Assembly: GCA_023055355.1 (NCBI GenBank) | Contig: JALJCS010000002.1 | Coordinates: 80,123,001 to 80,187,000 of the forward strand | DNA from: Agelaius tricolor | Lineage: Eukaryota > Chordata > Aves > Passeriformes > Icteridae | Length of the DNA stretch: 64,000 bases | Direction of reading: 5' to 3' | Shown: in pieces, positions 9,036 through 22,442 of the stretch | Numbering within the stretch: the first letter of the stretch is position 1 | Layout of the letters: every line of letters starts with the position of its first letter | Made by a program: the position numbers and the translations under genes | Notes under the pieces: generated by a model | What the model saw: only the letters and a program-made list of their open reading frames with translations | Databases searched by the model: none | Told to the model about the DNA's origin: nothing

Positions 9036-12000
9036 GAGCTTTTCTATGTTGGGGAAATGAGGAACATCACTAGTTGGAAGAAAGAGAGGAAGAGGGAAGC
9101 AGCCAGCCTCTCTTGTCCCTCCCTCTGCAGCAGGGAGACCACATTCAGGTAGCACCAAGGGGTAGTTTGACAGAGCAGCACAGCCCCTGGGCCAGCAGCA
9201 GCCCTAGGCAGCTGCTGGCATCCTAAACCTGCCCTATATCCCTGCTTTCTCAGAAATAATTACCTAAGGACAGATCTAAAATCAATTAGCTGATCAGGGG
9301 AGTGACCTGTGTGGAAACTCAGTGATGTATCTGAACTCAGACTGTGTCAATAAAAACTTCAGTCATAGCACAAGTTGAGCCAAGAGTGAGGTACATTTTC
9401 CCATAACTTCATGCATGGCCAATTCCTTAGAATTGAACAGCCATGTTCAGCCCACTTTAGGGCGTAGTCTTTTCCACCCTGACTACATATTTCTATGGCA
9501 ACTACTCCTACCAGACACGTCTGTGTATATGTGTACATGTAAATAAACCATAGATAAGGTGCTAGTAAATAGTGCTAAACCTGTGCCAGTTGTGTGCAGA
9601 CATCTCCTGCTGCATGCTGCCAGCCTGGTCTCCATGCAGGTCTGTACAGCAAAGACACAGAGCAGAGGGTTGGGTTCTTCCTGAAGCCTGTGTTGTGGCT
9701 CAGCAGCAGCAGAGTGTTGCTGCAGTGGGCTGGCAGGGAGCAGTCTGCCCTCTGTTGTGATACCAACAGGGAAAACTGGAGCTCCTCCAGTGCCTAATGC
9801 AAAAACCAGGCAGCGGTTGCAGTTTTGGACAGACAGAGCGAGTCAGTCAACGTGGTCACTGTGTAAAGCAATAAGGAAGAACTGCTTCCTAATTTGTCAG
9901 CGTTTGGAGCTAATATGTGAAGTTAGGCAGCTTTTCCATTCTTAATAATTAGAAAAATCATCAGGAAAAAATTACATTTTCTCCTATATTTCCATATCAC
10001 TTGACTCCATGAATCCCCCTTCTTTTGACGAGGTGGGAGCTGAGTGGTGGAGCCAGGACATGTTTGACTGTATGGAATTTTTTCATTTCTTGGATAATTT
10101 TTTAAACTTTCTTTGCTTTCCTTCACTTAGCTTCACACTTTCCAAAGCATAATGGTCTGAGAAGTAACAGGCTCTGTCATGCCTTTAAGATGCTAGAAAC
10201 TTTCCGCTTGCCTCAGAATTCTGTATCTTAAGGAAGAAGCCTTAGACAACAAGATCCAAAAAGCACGAAGTTGTATAACATTGAGGTCAGGAAGAATTTG
10301 GCATTTTTGTAGGGGCTTACACCACACTGTGAGTGCAATCCCACCTTCAGCAACCCACCTAACTTCTCCAGCTTTGTGAGAATTAGAGACACTTTAAGTT
10401 AAGACTTTGAGTTAAGTTCTTTAGCTTCCTTAATTTCTGTTGCAGTTTTTGCCTGGAGGGTCCTTCCTCTTGGCTGAACTAAACATGTAGGTAACTGCTT
10501 TTCTGCCTGGGGCCATTTATAATTCATAAAATAAGTGTTCCTCTGCTGTGCTCCCCTGAGGGGCATCCTATGAGCCGTGCTCCCAGACCATGCAGCTCTG
10601 CGGAATTCAGGAAAAAGGCACTCTAGTTTTGGCCCGTTTAATAAAACCTCTCCAAACCCACAGATGAAGAGTAGAAGTTCTTTGTTCTGTATATGGTTGT
10701 TGTAAGAAAACAGACAAAATGTGGAAGATCCAATTTGGGTTTTTTCTTCTTTTTTTGTGCCATAGTTCTCCAGACCTAAGTGCACAGGCACAGAGACATT
10801 AGTCTCCCCTTTTCAGCACATTAACCCTGCAATTATGCAGCCAGGACTAGGTTCCCTTCCTCTTGCTTCCTCCTGCATGCATTTCTGAAACATGAAGTTT
10901 GTGGTGGACCCTGGCTGCAGCAGGAAATCCCTAATGTGGCTTCTCCTGGGCCTGGAATGTTGGGGTGTGAGCCATGTTCCCCGCTGTCAGGGAGCAGCCA
11001 GCACCCCAGTCCCACTGCCACTGGATGGGCACTCAGCAGGTGGATCCCAGAGTCATGGGGATGGCAGCGAGGCCATGGCAGCAGGGGCTGGGCTTCAGCT
11101 GGAGGTGGCCATGGAACATTCCCCAGTGCAGGGACACCCAGGCTGTGAGTCCCCATCACTGTCAGGCAGCTCAGCCAAGGCGACGCTGCCTCTGGGTACA
11201 CGGTAGCAGAGCTCATAGATTTAAAGCAAATCTTCAGTGCCTACAGTCTCTCAGGTGCCTAAACAAGTCTGGCAAAGTTTTTTTTGGCTCTCTGTCCTCT
11301 ATGTAGGCATCTTAATTGTGCATGAGTTGCACTTTAGGTACCTTGCTGTTTTCTTTGGATTTTGCCTTCAGCTGTGAGCGGGAGCACAGGTTTGCTCTGG
11401 CACGTGCAGCAGAAGGACAATGTCACCCATTGACTACATCCCAGAAATCCACTCCCCATTGCCTCCTTTTCCCTTCCAGCTCTTAAACCTTGTGACAGTG
11501 ATTACAAAACCCTACCTACCATTCTGTAACTGCTTCCTTACAACCAAGCCTGTGAATTCAACTTCCTAGTTATTTGATCCAGTTTATATCCACATCTGCC
11601 AAAGGCTTTCTCTCTCTGGTAAAATCTCCACTTTCTGCTCAGCTTTTCCACCTTTCCCATCTTTCCCATATATATGCTTTCTTTAGTCTGGATATTTGTT
11701 TACTTTAATAATAAAAGTGCTGCTCTTCTTTTTGAGTGTCCACCTCAGGCTACTTCAGATCTGAGGAGCAGCCAGGATAGAGAATTGAAGGGATCTCTGA
11801 GCTCCAGGATTTGGGTCTGGACAGGCTACAAAACACGGGCTTGTATACAATCTGTACTTGTTTAATGATGGCTCCTTCCCCCCTATGGTGGAGGATCTCT
11901 GGAAACTTTATTTTACCTTAATTAATTTTCCCTCCTCTCTGCTTTCATGGTTAGCCTTTTCCATCAAGTGTCACAGAACAGATGAATTGTCTAGGAAATA

Positions 12001-13300
12001 GAAGTTGTTCAGCCATTATTCCCTATAGCTCTGCTCCTTTCCTCTCCCCCAGGGAAGCAACTCTTGAAGCAAGTTGTTTAAGATATTTGCAAGAGAAGCT
12101 GTGAAATATTTGGCCTTGTTTTCAATTGAAATATGCTGGTGGACAGCACAGGCCAATTAAAGCCCCATTTTCATGGATATTTTTTATGCAATCCTTGTGT
12201 AGATGCACGTACAATGTAAGTCATTGCTTGTTTTAGATAGAAGGGCTACACGATAATAATAACTTATCAACACTAGTCAAAAATAATTCTAAGCAGACTC
12301 GGATTTTGTTTTCTGGGAGAAACATTACTTACCAAGGGAAGAGTACACAGAGGAGTCTGCTGCTTGGAAAATAGAGAATTGAGGCACTCAATTCCAGCTG
12401 AAGTTATTGTTATTGTTATTTCTGCACAAGTCCTAGAATTTATGCAATAAATTGGAAATAATACAAGATCAAGAAGATTATTAATGGACTTAAAATGAAG
12501 ACAATTATTGTGGTATCAGCTGTCATTGACACATAACTGCAGCAAAGTGATACAACAGTGGCTTACTCGTAAAAACAGAATTCGGTGTGGGAACCTTCAG
12601 CAGGGGTGCTAAAGAGTCAGAGAAATTGTGAAAGAAATGATTGCAGAAAATGGCAGAACTGTCACAGAGGGGTACAGAAAACACTGGAGACTTAGTTCCT
12701 AACTGTCCTCACCTCTGGATGTACTGTTTCCTTACAAATTAATTCTATTCCTCAGGGTTCTTCTCTGGGGACTGACTTTTAAAATTTGGTAGAGCCAAAC
12801 CATGGTAGTCTTTGAATGACTTTTTTACAGTTTATATTACCCTTGTGCCTTGCTGGTAAATACAGAAATTGCTTGTTATGATTTCTGTTTGTTCTTTGGG
12901 AATATAATGACATGTTTTTACAGATTGGTACAGATTTATATATAGTCTAAATTACTTAATTAAGAAAAGTAACTTCCTCTGCCCCAAATACCTCAGTATT
13001 GAAGGATTTATTCATGGAAGTAGGCAAAAAAAAATGTATTGGTAGACATGAGAGATTAAAAATTATATATAATTTTTTTCATTGTGAAGAATGACTGGAG
13101 ACGTGAAATTATATACAGGTACGACTCCATCATCATTAGGAGGAAACTAGCCTCATTTAACAGTGGGCAGGAGGGCATGAACATTTTATTCAGTCAGAAG
13201 AAGATTGTAGATTAATTACATCTCTCTGAATTTGATCAGGACAAGGAGCATGTTTCATCTTGTGAAAGACTGTGTAATATCTTTAATAACCACAGGAATG
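9036..13300. other. Non-coding stretch, no gene seen
   Basis: I recognise no gene or transposon. A GC-richer patch at about 10890-11210 holds overlapping ORFs on both strands (104 and 127 codons), but these frames shadow each other and show no domain. The remainder is AT-rich unique sequence. Confidence 0.55.
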
Positions 13301-13329
13301 AAGGCTTTGCTCATGTATTTCACACAGAG

Positions 13330-13660
13330 CTTCACCTCCATGGCGAAAGGAGCTCAGAGCCAGCCCAGAGGGAAGAGGCACATCCTGATCAGCGTCGCTG
13401 CCGCCTTTCCCTCCGAGGCCGCGTCTGTGCGAGCAGCACTGAGATGTGAAACCAACAAAGAGCTCAGTGTGTCCCAGCAAAACCTCTATCATTACAGAAA
13501 AACTGATCCTTGCAGGAGAAACAAGGTTTGCCAATAAACGTGGTGTTTTGTCAGGGCTGCTGCTGGCTGGGAGTGCCAGACAGGGATGCTGGATCTTCAC
13601 ACCCACAGCAGCCGCCGCAGCGCTGGCACGGGGCTGCGCTGCCGCTTGGCCTCCGATGCT
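13330..13660. other. Local CpG- and GC-enriched patch
   Basis: About sixteen CpG dinucleotides fall within roughly 330 bp, in two clusters (about 13340-13435 and 13600-13655), while the flanks are AT-rich and almost CpG-free. ORFs of 101-153 codons cross it on both strands without recognisable domains. It could be a small regulatory CpG patch, a decayed GC-rich insertion or an old exon; the sequence alone does not decide. Confidence 0.45.
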
Positions 13661-15654
13661 GAGCAGGACCAAGAATAGCACTGGGTGGTTCCTTGTGTGC
13701 AGTAGGGGAAAAAAAAAATTGTATTTAAATCCAGTGTTTTCCAAAAGTAGCTAAACCCAGGAGGTTATAAATTATTAACCTGTAAAGCAGAAGGTTTAGG
13801 AGACTGCCACTTGTGTCTCCTGGAATAGTTTCTGCTACCTTTTTGGGATGGAGTGGAACTTTTCATTTCGTTATTGCTTTGCAGCTGAATTTGCAGCAGC
13901 TGCAGTTTATCTAATCCTTGCAGTACATTTTCACTCTAGAAAAAAATCCAAACAACAAACAACAGAAAACTGAATTTTGCCTCATTATTTGACTTTGTTT
14001 TGTGTTACCAAGATTTTCGTTACTTTTAGGTTGAGCCCATTAATTCTTTACCTGCTGTGTCCTGCCACTCTTTTACAAGACCCCTTCTCATCAGAGAAGA
14101 GGAAGGGAGGAGAAAGATGTAATCTGTGGTTAGCAACAACCAAGAGTAAGAAGCAGAGACTGCTTAATGATTTAACTAGTGCTTCCTTTTCCACTCTGAA
14201 GTAAATTTTGTCCACTGTGCTTTAAAAAAATAAATATTTCTTGGAGAAATGTATCCATTCACTACATTTACCTGTTAATGCCTAACATAAATTTATTTTG
14301 CCTTAGAAATGTACATTTTTGTTCCATGGTTGATTTGTGTGCTAATGGTTTATTGAAGAATCCTTAAGTAAGAAAAAGTCATATACAGATGATGGGGAAA
14401 ACCAGGATGAAACTATGACAACAAACCACCTTGTATGTATTTAACCTAAACTCCTGTTGGAAATGGGGACAATTTGAGGATGAGAAACTTCAGGACCCTA
14501 AGTAGGTGCAGTGGCACCTCTGCACTAAGTAGCATTTCTGTAGCTGCCCTGCTGTCTCTAGAAATGTGTACATACACACTGTGTATGTGTGTGTCTTTAT
14601 AAATAGCCATGAAGGAAGGAAAAGTAAACTGTGTGTATAATCTTTATGACAAATAGCATGTGATTTACTTTTCTTTGTGCACATTGTGTATTAGAATGAT
14701 CAGATTAGATAAAATACATGGAAATGAATTTTGGAACTGCACAACTGAAATTGTGACTTCTACAAAAAACTAAGAAAATTTTGCCAGCTGTACAGGAGTA
14801 CAAAAAATGAGAATTTTATTGCACTAAATATGGCATGAATAATGCAATCAGTCAAATATGTTATCTGTTTGTAATTTAATATTTCAATTTACTTATATTT
14901 GTTTTTGCTTTCTAAGTTTTTGATTGCTAATTTTTAAATTCAGGATGAACCAAACACTGGATGGTTCAAGTCATTTTCTGAAGCTTGGAAGAGAAAATAT
15001 AATATATTAGAAATACTGCTATATAGAATATTTGAGAAAATACAGACTGAGGTCCAGGTATTGGTACATGCAGGTATATCAGTCTTTATCAGCACATCCT
15101 GTTTGGGCTATCTTCCCACAAACAGCTTAGGTGTTAGTCTCACAGAAGCAGTGTATCATACTCTTCTGTTTATTTTTGGCAACTACAAATACCATAGAGG
15201 ATATTTGTTTTTGTAACACTGTAATGAGGAAATAGATTTACTGGCTGCAGTCACAAGAATGCTAAGCAGATATTCATTTGTTTAATCTCTGCAGCTTTGT
15301 TGAAAAATTTATAACTGTCTGGGACAAATTGTTAGGGAAAAAATTGCACATTTGGGTTTATGGTTATGGGATATTTTTATAGCACCCAAAAAGGTATGGG
15401 AGATGGTGTGGGCACTTACAGCTACAGAACAACCAGTAGAGAAAAAGTTCTTAGTGCCACAGGCTTCATGGCACAAACAGGGTACCCACAGCAGTGCCCT
15501 CAGGCTTGGAGGACAGGCTGGCTTCACACTCTGGGAGGTATTTGCCACCTGGGTCCTCACTGGGAAGTGCATGTGTTAGATAAGGTGCTGTATGCCAGAT
15601 GAAAGCAATCATGGAGCAGTTTTTACTTTTCATCACCTAAGATGGAACCATTAG
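13661..15654. other. Non-coding stretch, no gene seen
   Basis: AT-rich unique sequence. A short TG-rich tract lies near 14578-14594. I see no transposon or gene. Confidence 0.55.
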
Positions 15655-15924
15655 TCCAAATCAAGAGGACACAGTCTCAAGCTGCATCAGGAGAAATATA
15701 GGTTGGATATTAGGAAGAACTTCTTCACATCAAGAGTGATAAAATGTTGGAATGGCTTTCCTGGGGAGGTGAAGGAGTCATCATCCCTGCATGTGTTCAA
15801 AAAAAGGCTGGATATGGCACTTGGTGCCATGGTTTAGAAAAGGTGTTTAGGGCATGGGTTGGATGTGATGATCTTGAAGGTCTCTTCCAACCTAGTCATT
15901 CTGTGAATTCTGTGATTCTGTGAT
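15655..15924 (+). mobile_element. CR1 LINE, 3' fragment
   Basis: This is the 3' end of a chicken-repeat-1 non-LTR retrotransposon in plus orientation, about 270 bp, 5'-truncated as most CR1 copies are. Diagnostic stretches are GGTTGGATATTAGGAAGAAC, CCTGGGGAGGTGAAGGAGTC and GATGATCTTGAAGGTCTCTT, followed by the characteristic short tail of ATTCTGTG-type repeats (15898-15924). No reverse-transcriptase coding sequence is present. The fairly intact tail suggests a mid-age insertion. Confidence 0.92.
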
Positions 15925-18900
15925 CTGGGGCTCAGCTGTATGATCACTTTCTTCTGTCAGGATGGTGTTTTTTTGGCATATCCTTCCATAATGGAAAGAC
16001 ACACCCAAAGGTGTGGCAAAGGCAAAGGAAAGCCACAATCCCAGATCACCTCTGATAACCATTATTTCTTTAATTATGAGCCCAGAATCACCCTATCCAA
16101 CTTTAGGCACTTCATGAAAGTGACTTTAATTCTGTACAGAAAGAATTGAAAGAATAAATATCCTTCTGCAGAGAGACCTAGAGTAACAGCTCTTCTCACC
16201 TGAGCTCCTCAAGTATAGCTCTTACAGTGGAGGGGATTGAAAGCAGGTTGCTCTTGCAAGTCAGCCCTGGGTAGCAGGTCAGAGCTTCTGAGAGATTTAT
16301 TCCTGCTTCCCTGAGCCAAGCAGGCTCATCCTGCACGCAGCCAACCAAAAGCTGAAGACACAGAGAAATACAAGAAAAGAACAGCATGGTGCTCCATCTG
16401 CTTTGCTTGCAGTGCTACCACACTTTTTTTCCCCCTTCACTTCTTGGAGTCTAACAAGCCCGAGAGCTGCTGGGTACTGCTCAGACTCAGACAAGCTGTT
16501 TTGATCGGTCACCTTCTGCTTGTCTGCAGCTCCAGGGCTGTTTCCACTCCTGCTTTGCCTGTAGTACTGAGGTCAACCAGCTCCTGCTTCTACAAGTGAA
16601 TTGTCAGCCTTGTCTACCTGGTTTTCCTCTAAAGAAGCAAAACCAAAAAAAAGGTAAAGAAGACAAATCTACAAACAAAGTCTGGCATATGGAATAGGAT
16701 TTATCTGCCTTTTTATTTTTTTTACTTCAGTGTTACTGTTTTTATCCCAGTCTCAATATTTTGTGTGATATTTCTTGCAACATAGTACAGAGGGCCCTGT
16801 TCCATCCATGATACCTATGGATTTACACCAAATTGAACTGAACACATTTTCATTTGTTTCTGCTCCCTCCCTGAACATATTCATTGCTGGTTTTTATTTT
16901 CTTTAACCTTGCTACTAGACACAGTATTGATGAGGAAAAAAGCAGGCAAACATCTCCAGCTGCTATAGCCATGAAATAAGCTTCCTTTTCCAGTTTGTTA
17001 ACCCTGAAGGGCACTTGTTGCAGTTATCTCTTTGAAGGTAATATGATATCTGTAAAAGGTATTTGTACTTCACAGTTTCTTTCTGCTTCTTCCCTTGAAT
17101 ATTATTTTAGAAACAATTAGGACTCTGCTAACAAAATAGGTCCTTTTTGCCTTTATATATAAAAAATCACCTCATCAACACACTAATATTTTGCAGGAAC
17201 GTGGGGTTTTTGACAGCATTTTCTTTGCTTCAGATTGGTGACTTGGATCTACCCTGCAATCATGCTGCTGTTGCCAGTCCTGACATGTCTGTCTCTTCCT
17301 TTTATTAGGTGAATAGTGTCAAAGAGCCTTGGCTTCAACTCACCAGGAAACTGGAAAATTTTCTGCAACCTTAACTTGCAGAGGAAATTCTTCTCCTCCT
17401 CAAAATTTATATTTATAAAATAAGTGTCAATGGTAACAGAGGAGTACATATTTCAGGTCAGTGCAGTGGAGAATATTTTCAAAAAATTTTATAAATTGGA
17501 CCTGCAAATCCACAGGAACATTGTTCTTTAGTTAGGGAATAATGATAGAGAGTTTTCACTGAAAAAAAAAATGCTTTACTGTCTTAAGTAGTATGCTGAG
17601 AAATCAAAAAAGATGTCTCATTTTCATAGGGCTTGTGAAGAACATGGCATTTGAGAGATGATAGGACATTAGAGGTAAATGGGAATAAAATGGAAACAGT
17701 ACTAATCAGCAGTTGATATTTAGGAGATTTGAAAAGTGAAATGATAATTTTTGTTATCAAATTTGAGATATAATATAATGCAGTCTTTATTTTCCCCTCA
17801 GGTCATTTGTACATATATGTTTAGTTGCTGCTGAATAACATTTGGCATAGGTAAATCTTAGTTTATTTTGGGGAAAATAGGATCTCAGTCATTTCAGAAG
17901 CAAGAGAAGTTTTTTTTTTTTAATTGCACATTTGAATAATTTAGGGTTTAATTGTTATTTGTTTAATAATTACAATATTAACATCATTCAGCAGCTATTC
18001 TATGTGCTATTGTCTGTGATCTCCGAGTGACAGTCTCGAAAGATCAGGCTGACTTTAGCAAGTGATCCTATCTTGCAATCATGTAAAAATTTTATGTTTT
18101 ACATGTTTAGCTTTGCATCTTTCCAGTCACATGGATAAGTATCTGTGCTGTCAATGACTCAAGATTTTTTCCTTCAGACAAGGAACAGCAGTTGCCCAGA
18201 AAAATTTTTATGTGGATCCAGTATCATAATGCATTACCATTTTACTAGTGTTTATTTTCAATACAAAATTTGTTGGCACTGAAATAGTTGAAACTAGGAT
18301 TTTAAACACAAGTATAGATTATATCTACTCCAACAACTTTATCTCTACAATAAATATATACAAATTTACAAATTCATCACACTGTAATTTTCAGCTGATG
18401 CTTAAAGTAATTACACATTCTGTGCTGATAACACATTCAAGGTTTGTTGTTTTTTTATGATACCACAAGCTGGCGAGACACCTAGATCAGGCCTGCTAAT
18501 GCTAATTGGCAGATAAAGCATAAATCTGAGGGAGTCTGGATTCCTGCCTTTTGCCAGTTTTTTGTTGATTGGGAACTGAATTCTTTTATCCTAGCTTTTG
18601 AAAAATGCCAAGCTATTCACTGTTGTCTTTCCTATGTGCATTTTAATCCATCAGTTCTGTTACTCCTTTAATGCCTTGTTGTTTGTTTTTAATCCAGTAG
18701 ACTAAAACGGTTTTCTTTTTAACTGCCTTTTAAAATCAATCATACAAGACTCCCTAATGCAAAAAATAATTGGTTCTGATGACATGGCTATAACATTGAT
18801 GAGGTTTTTGTTTCTTGTTTATTTATAGAGGTGTATGACCTAGTGATAATAGCAGTGATAAACTTTGAAATATACTAATTTACCTGCTTGTTAGGTGAAC

Positions 18901-21283
18901 ATACTTGGTCATTGCCTATATAGATTTTATACAAAATATATCAAGCTTTCTGGAAATTCATGTCTCTTCAAGGTTGTGAATCTTATTCCAAGACCTGATC
19001 CCTACATATCCTGTGGTCTGAGTATATTTACATGCTATTCTTTATTATTCTTACTTCTACTATACAAGTAAATATAGTTTTAAAACAGGATTCCGGAATC
19101 TGCTCATGCATGGCATAGATCTTCTTGAAAATAGTACAGTAATTTATCATAAAAGGAAAATACTGGAATCTTCTTTTTAAAACCTCCTCCCATTTTTTGT
19201 GAACTTGGCCCTGATTCTCATCAAGAAAATAATTCTGTAACTGAAAGAGGATGGAATCCCATTAGATGTTGGTGAATGTGTAAAGGCAAGGTCATAAAGT
19301 AATAGCAGATGACCACAGAAGACAAAATAACACAAAGATAATAGATAATTCTAATCAATCAAGACAGAGTGCTTTCAAAAATTAATTTCTGCAGGAAAAG
19401 ATGAAGATGTGCATTGATAGCGACTGAAAATAGCTATAGATGGTATAGATACAACCATAAAATGGTGTAGATCCAACCATACTTCAGGAAGGCCCTGCTG
19501 CAGAGTTCTCAGAAACCAGAAGAATACATTGGGGAAAAACACTCTAAATTTGCTTTATTTCTAATATTTGTTCATGAAACACCCACTGATGGTTACAGGT
19601 GGACAGAGGCCAGTGAGCAGGGTGGATTTCTGAGCTGGCCCATGTGCCTGCTCCTGTGCTTATGACCACCTGTGAGTGGAGGGGCATTAATTGACTTTGT
19701 GCACCTTTCCTTGCCAGTAAAATGAGGAAAGAAAAAGATCATTAACTTGTGATTGAACAAACTTATTCTTGCCAGAGCTCATAAAAACAATTATGTTTCC
19801 TCTCTTCAAAGCAGAACCTGCCTCGAATATCTTGGTTCTCTTTTTCTGAAATAGTGTCTCATAATGGTAGAGCTCACACAAAATAGTTGTAATTGGCTAC
19901 TGAAAGTTTTCTTCAGATAATACACATTGAGATAAAAAAGGAAATCAAAAAAAGAGGTTTAAAGTTGCTAACAGACCTAGTGTGTGACATTTGTATAATA
20001 TGCAGACTTGCAGTAAGTCAGCAAAATCTGTGTTATCCTAATACCTAAATTTTTATTGCTCAGTCTTTATGTAATATTTTCACTGTGTTTTAAGGCCCTC
20101 TGTAACCCATAGGTGGTAACATCAGACAGATCTACCAAATTATTTATCTTAACTTGCAGATCTGTGTCTGCCAACACACAAATCTTCTCTCCATTGTTCA
20201 GGGAAATCAAATCTTCAGAAGGTGTGAAAGCACCTGCCAGAATTGCAGAATTTGGGTGGTGGCAAGGGGGCACAGACCAAGCTTTACTCATCTTTGACAC
20301 TGAAAACTTCTATGTGTTTGTACTGTAGAGCTATTGCAGTTCAATAAATTGAAGACTATGTATCATTTGTAGATAAATGTACCCTTTGTGTCTATACAAA
20401 TGAAATTAGCAAAGTGTCTTCTTCCTGTACAGCATCATATGATCTTGGTTATGCCTTTTGTGGCCTCAGGGGCTTCTCTGAGCCTGGGTTTGTGTCTTGC
20501 AGCACTTTGCTATAACTCAAATGTCTTCCTTTTGGCTGATGACTTTATATGCAAGACAAAGACCATGACTTTGTGCTACATCCCTGTGTGGGTTGCAGGT
20601 AAGACTGGATTTCCTGCAAGGGAGAGCTTACTTCTGTGTCTCACCTCAGTGCAGACAAACTTATGTTACAGGGAATGTAAATAGAATTTTTAAAAAGTTT
20701 CATTTTGTCTGGATTTTGGATGTACAGCGGTACTTGGATGCCTGTATTTATAAGAAATACAGTTGAATTTTGTTCTTTTATTCCTCAAGAAAATGGAAAA
20801 ACATTTTGCTAAAACTAAGCAGACATCTTAATTCAGTTTGCTTTCAGTCTCTGATTAATATGAGTTTTAACAAAAACATACCTCTGCTATAGAATTTTGC
20901 ACATTTTATACATGCAATTAAATATTTTTACTGATACAGTATTTTATTAATTATCTTTTCCTTATTAGCCAGCACCATACTGTCATTTTTGCCACTCCAT
21001 TGGATGAACCTATTATTTTCTCCAACCTGTTGGCAATTTGCTTTATACATACTTATAAATAATGCCTCGTGCTCTGTTCTCTGAGTGTAATATTTAAGCC
21101 TCATGTAGAGTAGGGTTAACTTACTGGAAATGTAGGAACTGGTTAACTTACCATTACCTACAGTACATGGAAACAATCTAATTTAAAAGATCTTATTAAA
21201 ACCCAAATATTTTTGGTTTCTTAGGGAGCTGGGCTGTATCTTGACCCAAAGTTAGTAGTGAGATCTGTTCATGCACTGAAAGG
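15925..21283. other. Non-coding AT-rich stretch
   Basis: No gene is recognised. It includes a short A/T-rich region near 17880-18000, an imperfect 22-bp-spaced duplication at 19441-19481 and one exon-like open segment at 20503-20598 (see findings). Confidence 0.55.
19441..19481. repeat. Imperfect short tandem duplication (22-bp spacing)
   Basis: TGGTATAGATACAACCATA (19441-19459) recurs as TGGTGTAGATCCAACCATA (19463-19481), 17 of 19 bases identical. It is probably a replication-slippage duplication. Confidence 0.75.
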
Positions 21284-21334
21284 GGATCATTGAATTGCAG
21301 AGTTGAAAAGGCCCAAAAGAGTCAAATCCATCCC
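21284..21334 (-). mobile_element. CR1 LINE 3' end, short degraded fragment
   Basis: GGATCATTGAATTGCAGAG followed by TTGAAAAGGCCC and a TCAAATCCATCCC-like stretch matches the reverse complement of the CR1 3' terminus. Only about 50 bp can be recognised, so the fragment is old or severely truncated. Confidence 0.6.
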
Positions 21335-22406
21335 TTTTAGTTCAGACAGACCACAGTAGGTTTCACTGGGTGGACATCTTGAACAAGAGTGTACAACACG
21401 GCTCTATACTCTGCTTTTACTTTGGTTTTTGCAAGCTGTGCTCCTACGAGGCAATTCAATATTTTATTATCCAACACGCTATATTGGGTTTTCTGGGCCC
21501 TATATTTCTTCAGACACTATGATGAAACATCTTTGAAGACATGGTCTGTGTTCCTGCATTTTAGTCAGTGTATTGCTAAGGGGAAACATTCCTGAAAGGT
21601 GGGAATAAGTCCTGCCTGTTGGAGGGATGTCAAAACCCAAGCATGGCTGCACTGACCGAGAGGCAGCAACGTCCATTAACAGCAGGTGGGGCAGTGACAG
21701 GTCCCACACCAAGAGCAACAGAGCCACCCACGGCAAACAGTGTTTGGAGCACAATTAGGCATGGACATTCCTCTCTTCAGGTAAACCATGGACGTCAGTT
21801 GCGCTCTGCAAGAGCTGGATATTGTCAGAACACATTCAGGAATGATCAGGAATATTAACAGACACCTATCTTGTATGTTAAACCATTCCTCAGAAGACTC
21901 CAGCACACTTTGCAGAGGCATCTGATAACATTTTTAGGTTGTGCATTAGGAATCCTTTCCATGTGGAGATTTGACTTTTAACCAGGTTCAGGAAACAGAA
22001 GAACAAGATGAGAAGAAGAACAAATATCAACACTTAGGTAACTAATATCTGGGAAATGAAACCTGTGAACCTAGTTTCTGGAATTATGACTATGCTGTGC
22101 CCCTTTACAAGTCAGGATTCAACCTTTCTTGTAACTAAAGCAAGACTTTAAACTAAAGCTTCCTGTTTTTACAACAGGAATTAACTAATATCACTGGTGC
22201 TCAACAGAAATCAGAAACTGATGTTGCACTGTTAGCTGAAGAATTATATTGGTAATAAATGAACATTGTTCCTCAGATAACTATTTTCTCTCTGCTGTGG
22301 TAGACAGCTCCACTTGCTCTAGCTGTTGATTCCAACAAATGAGTTCTCAGGTACTTGGTATGTACCTGTTTTCTCTGGAAGATGCTTGGGGTTCTGTGGG
22401 AAGATT

Positions 22407-22442
22407 TGTGCATGACAAAGTGGTGATCTGTGCATAACAAAG
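22407..22442. repeat. Short tandem duplication (22-bp spacing)
   Basis: TGTGCATGACAAAG (22407-22420) recurs as TGTGCATAACAAAG (22429-22442), one mismatch in 14. Confidence 0.7.

Noticed and set aside
10833..11306. Overlapping ORFs of 104-127 codons as a gene
   Set aside because: Open frames on both strands shadow one another in GC-rich sequence; no domain or splice context.
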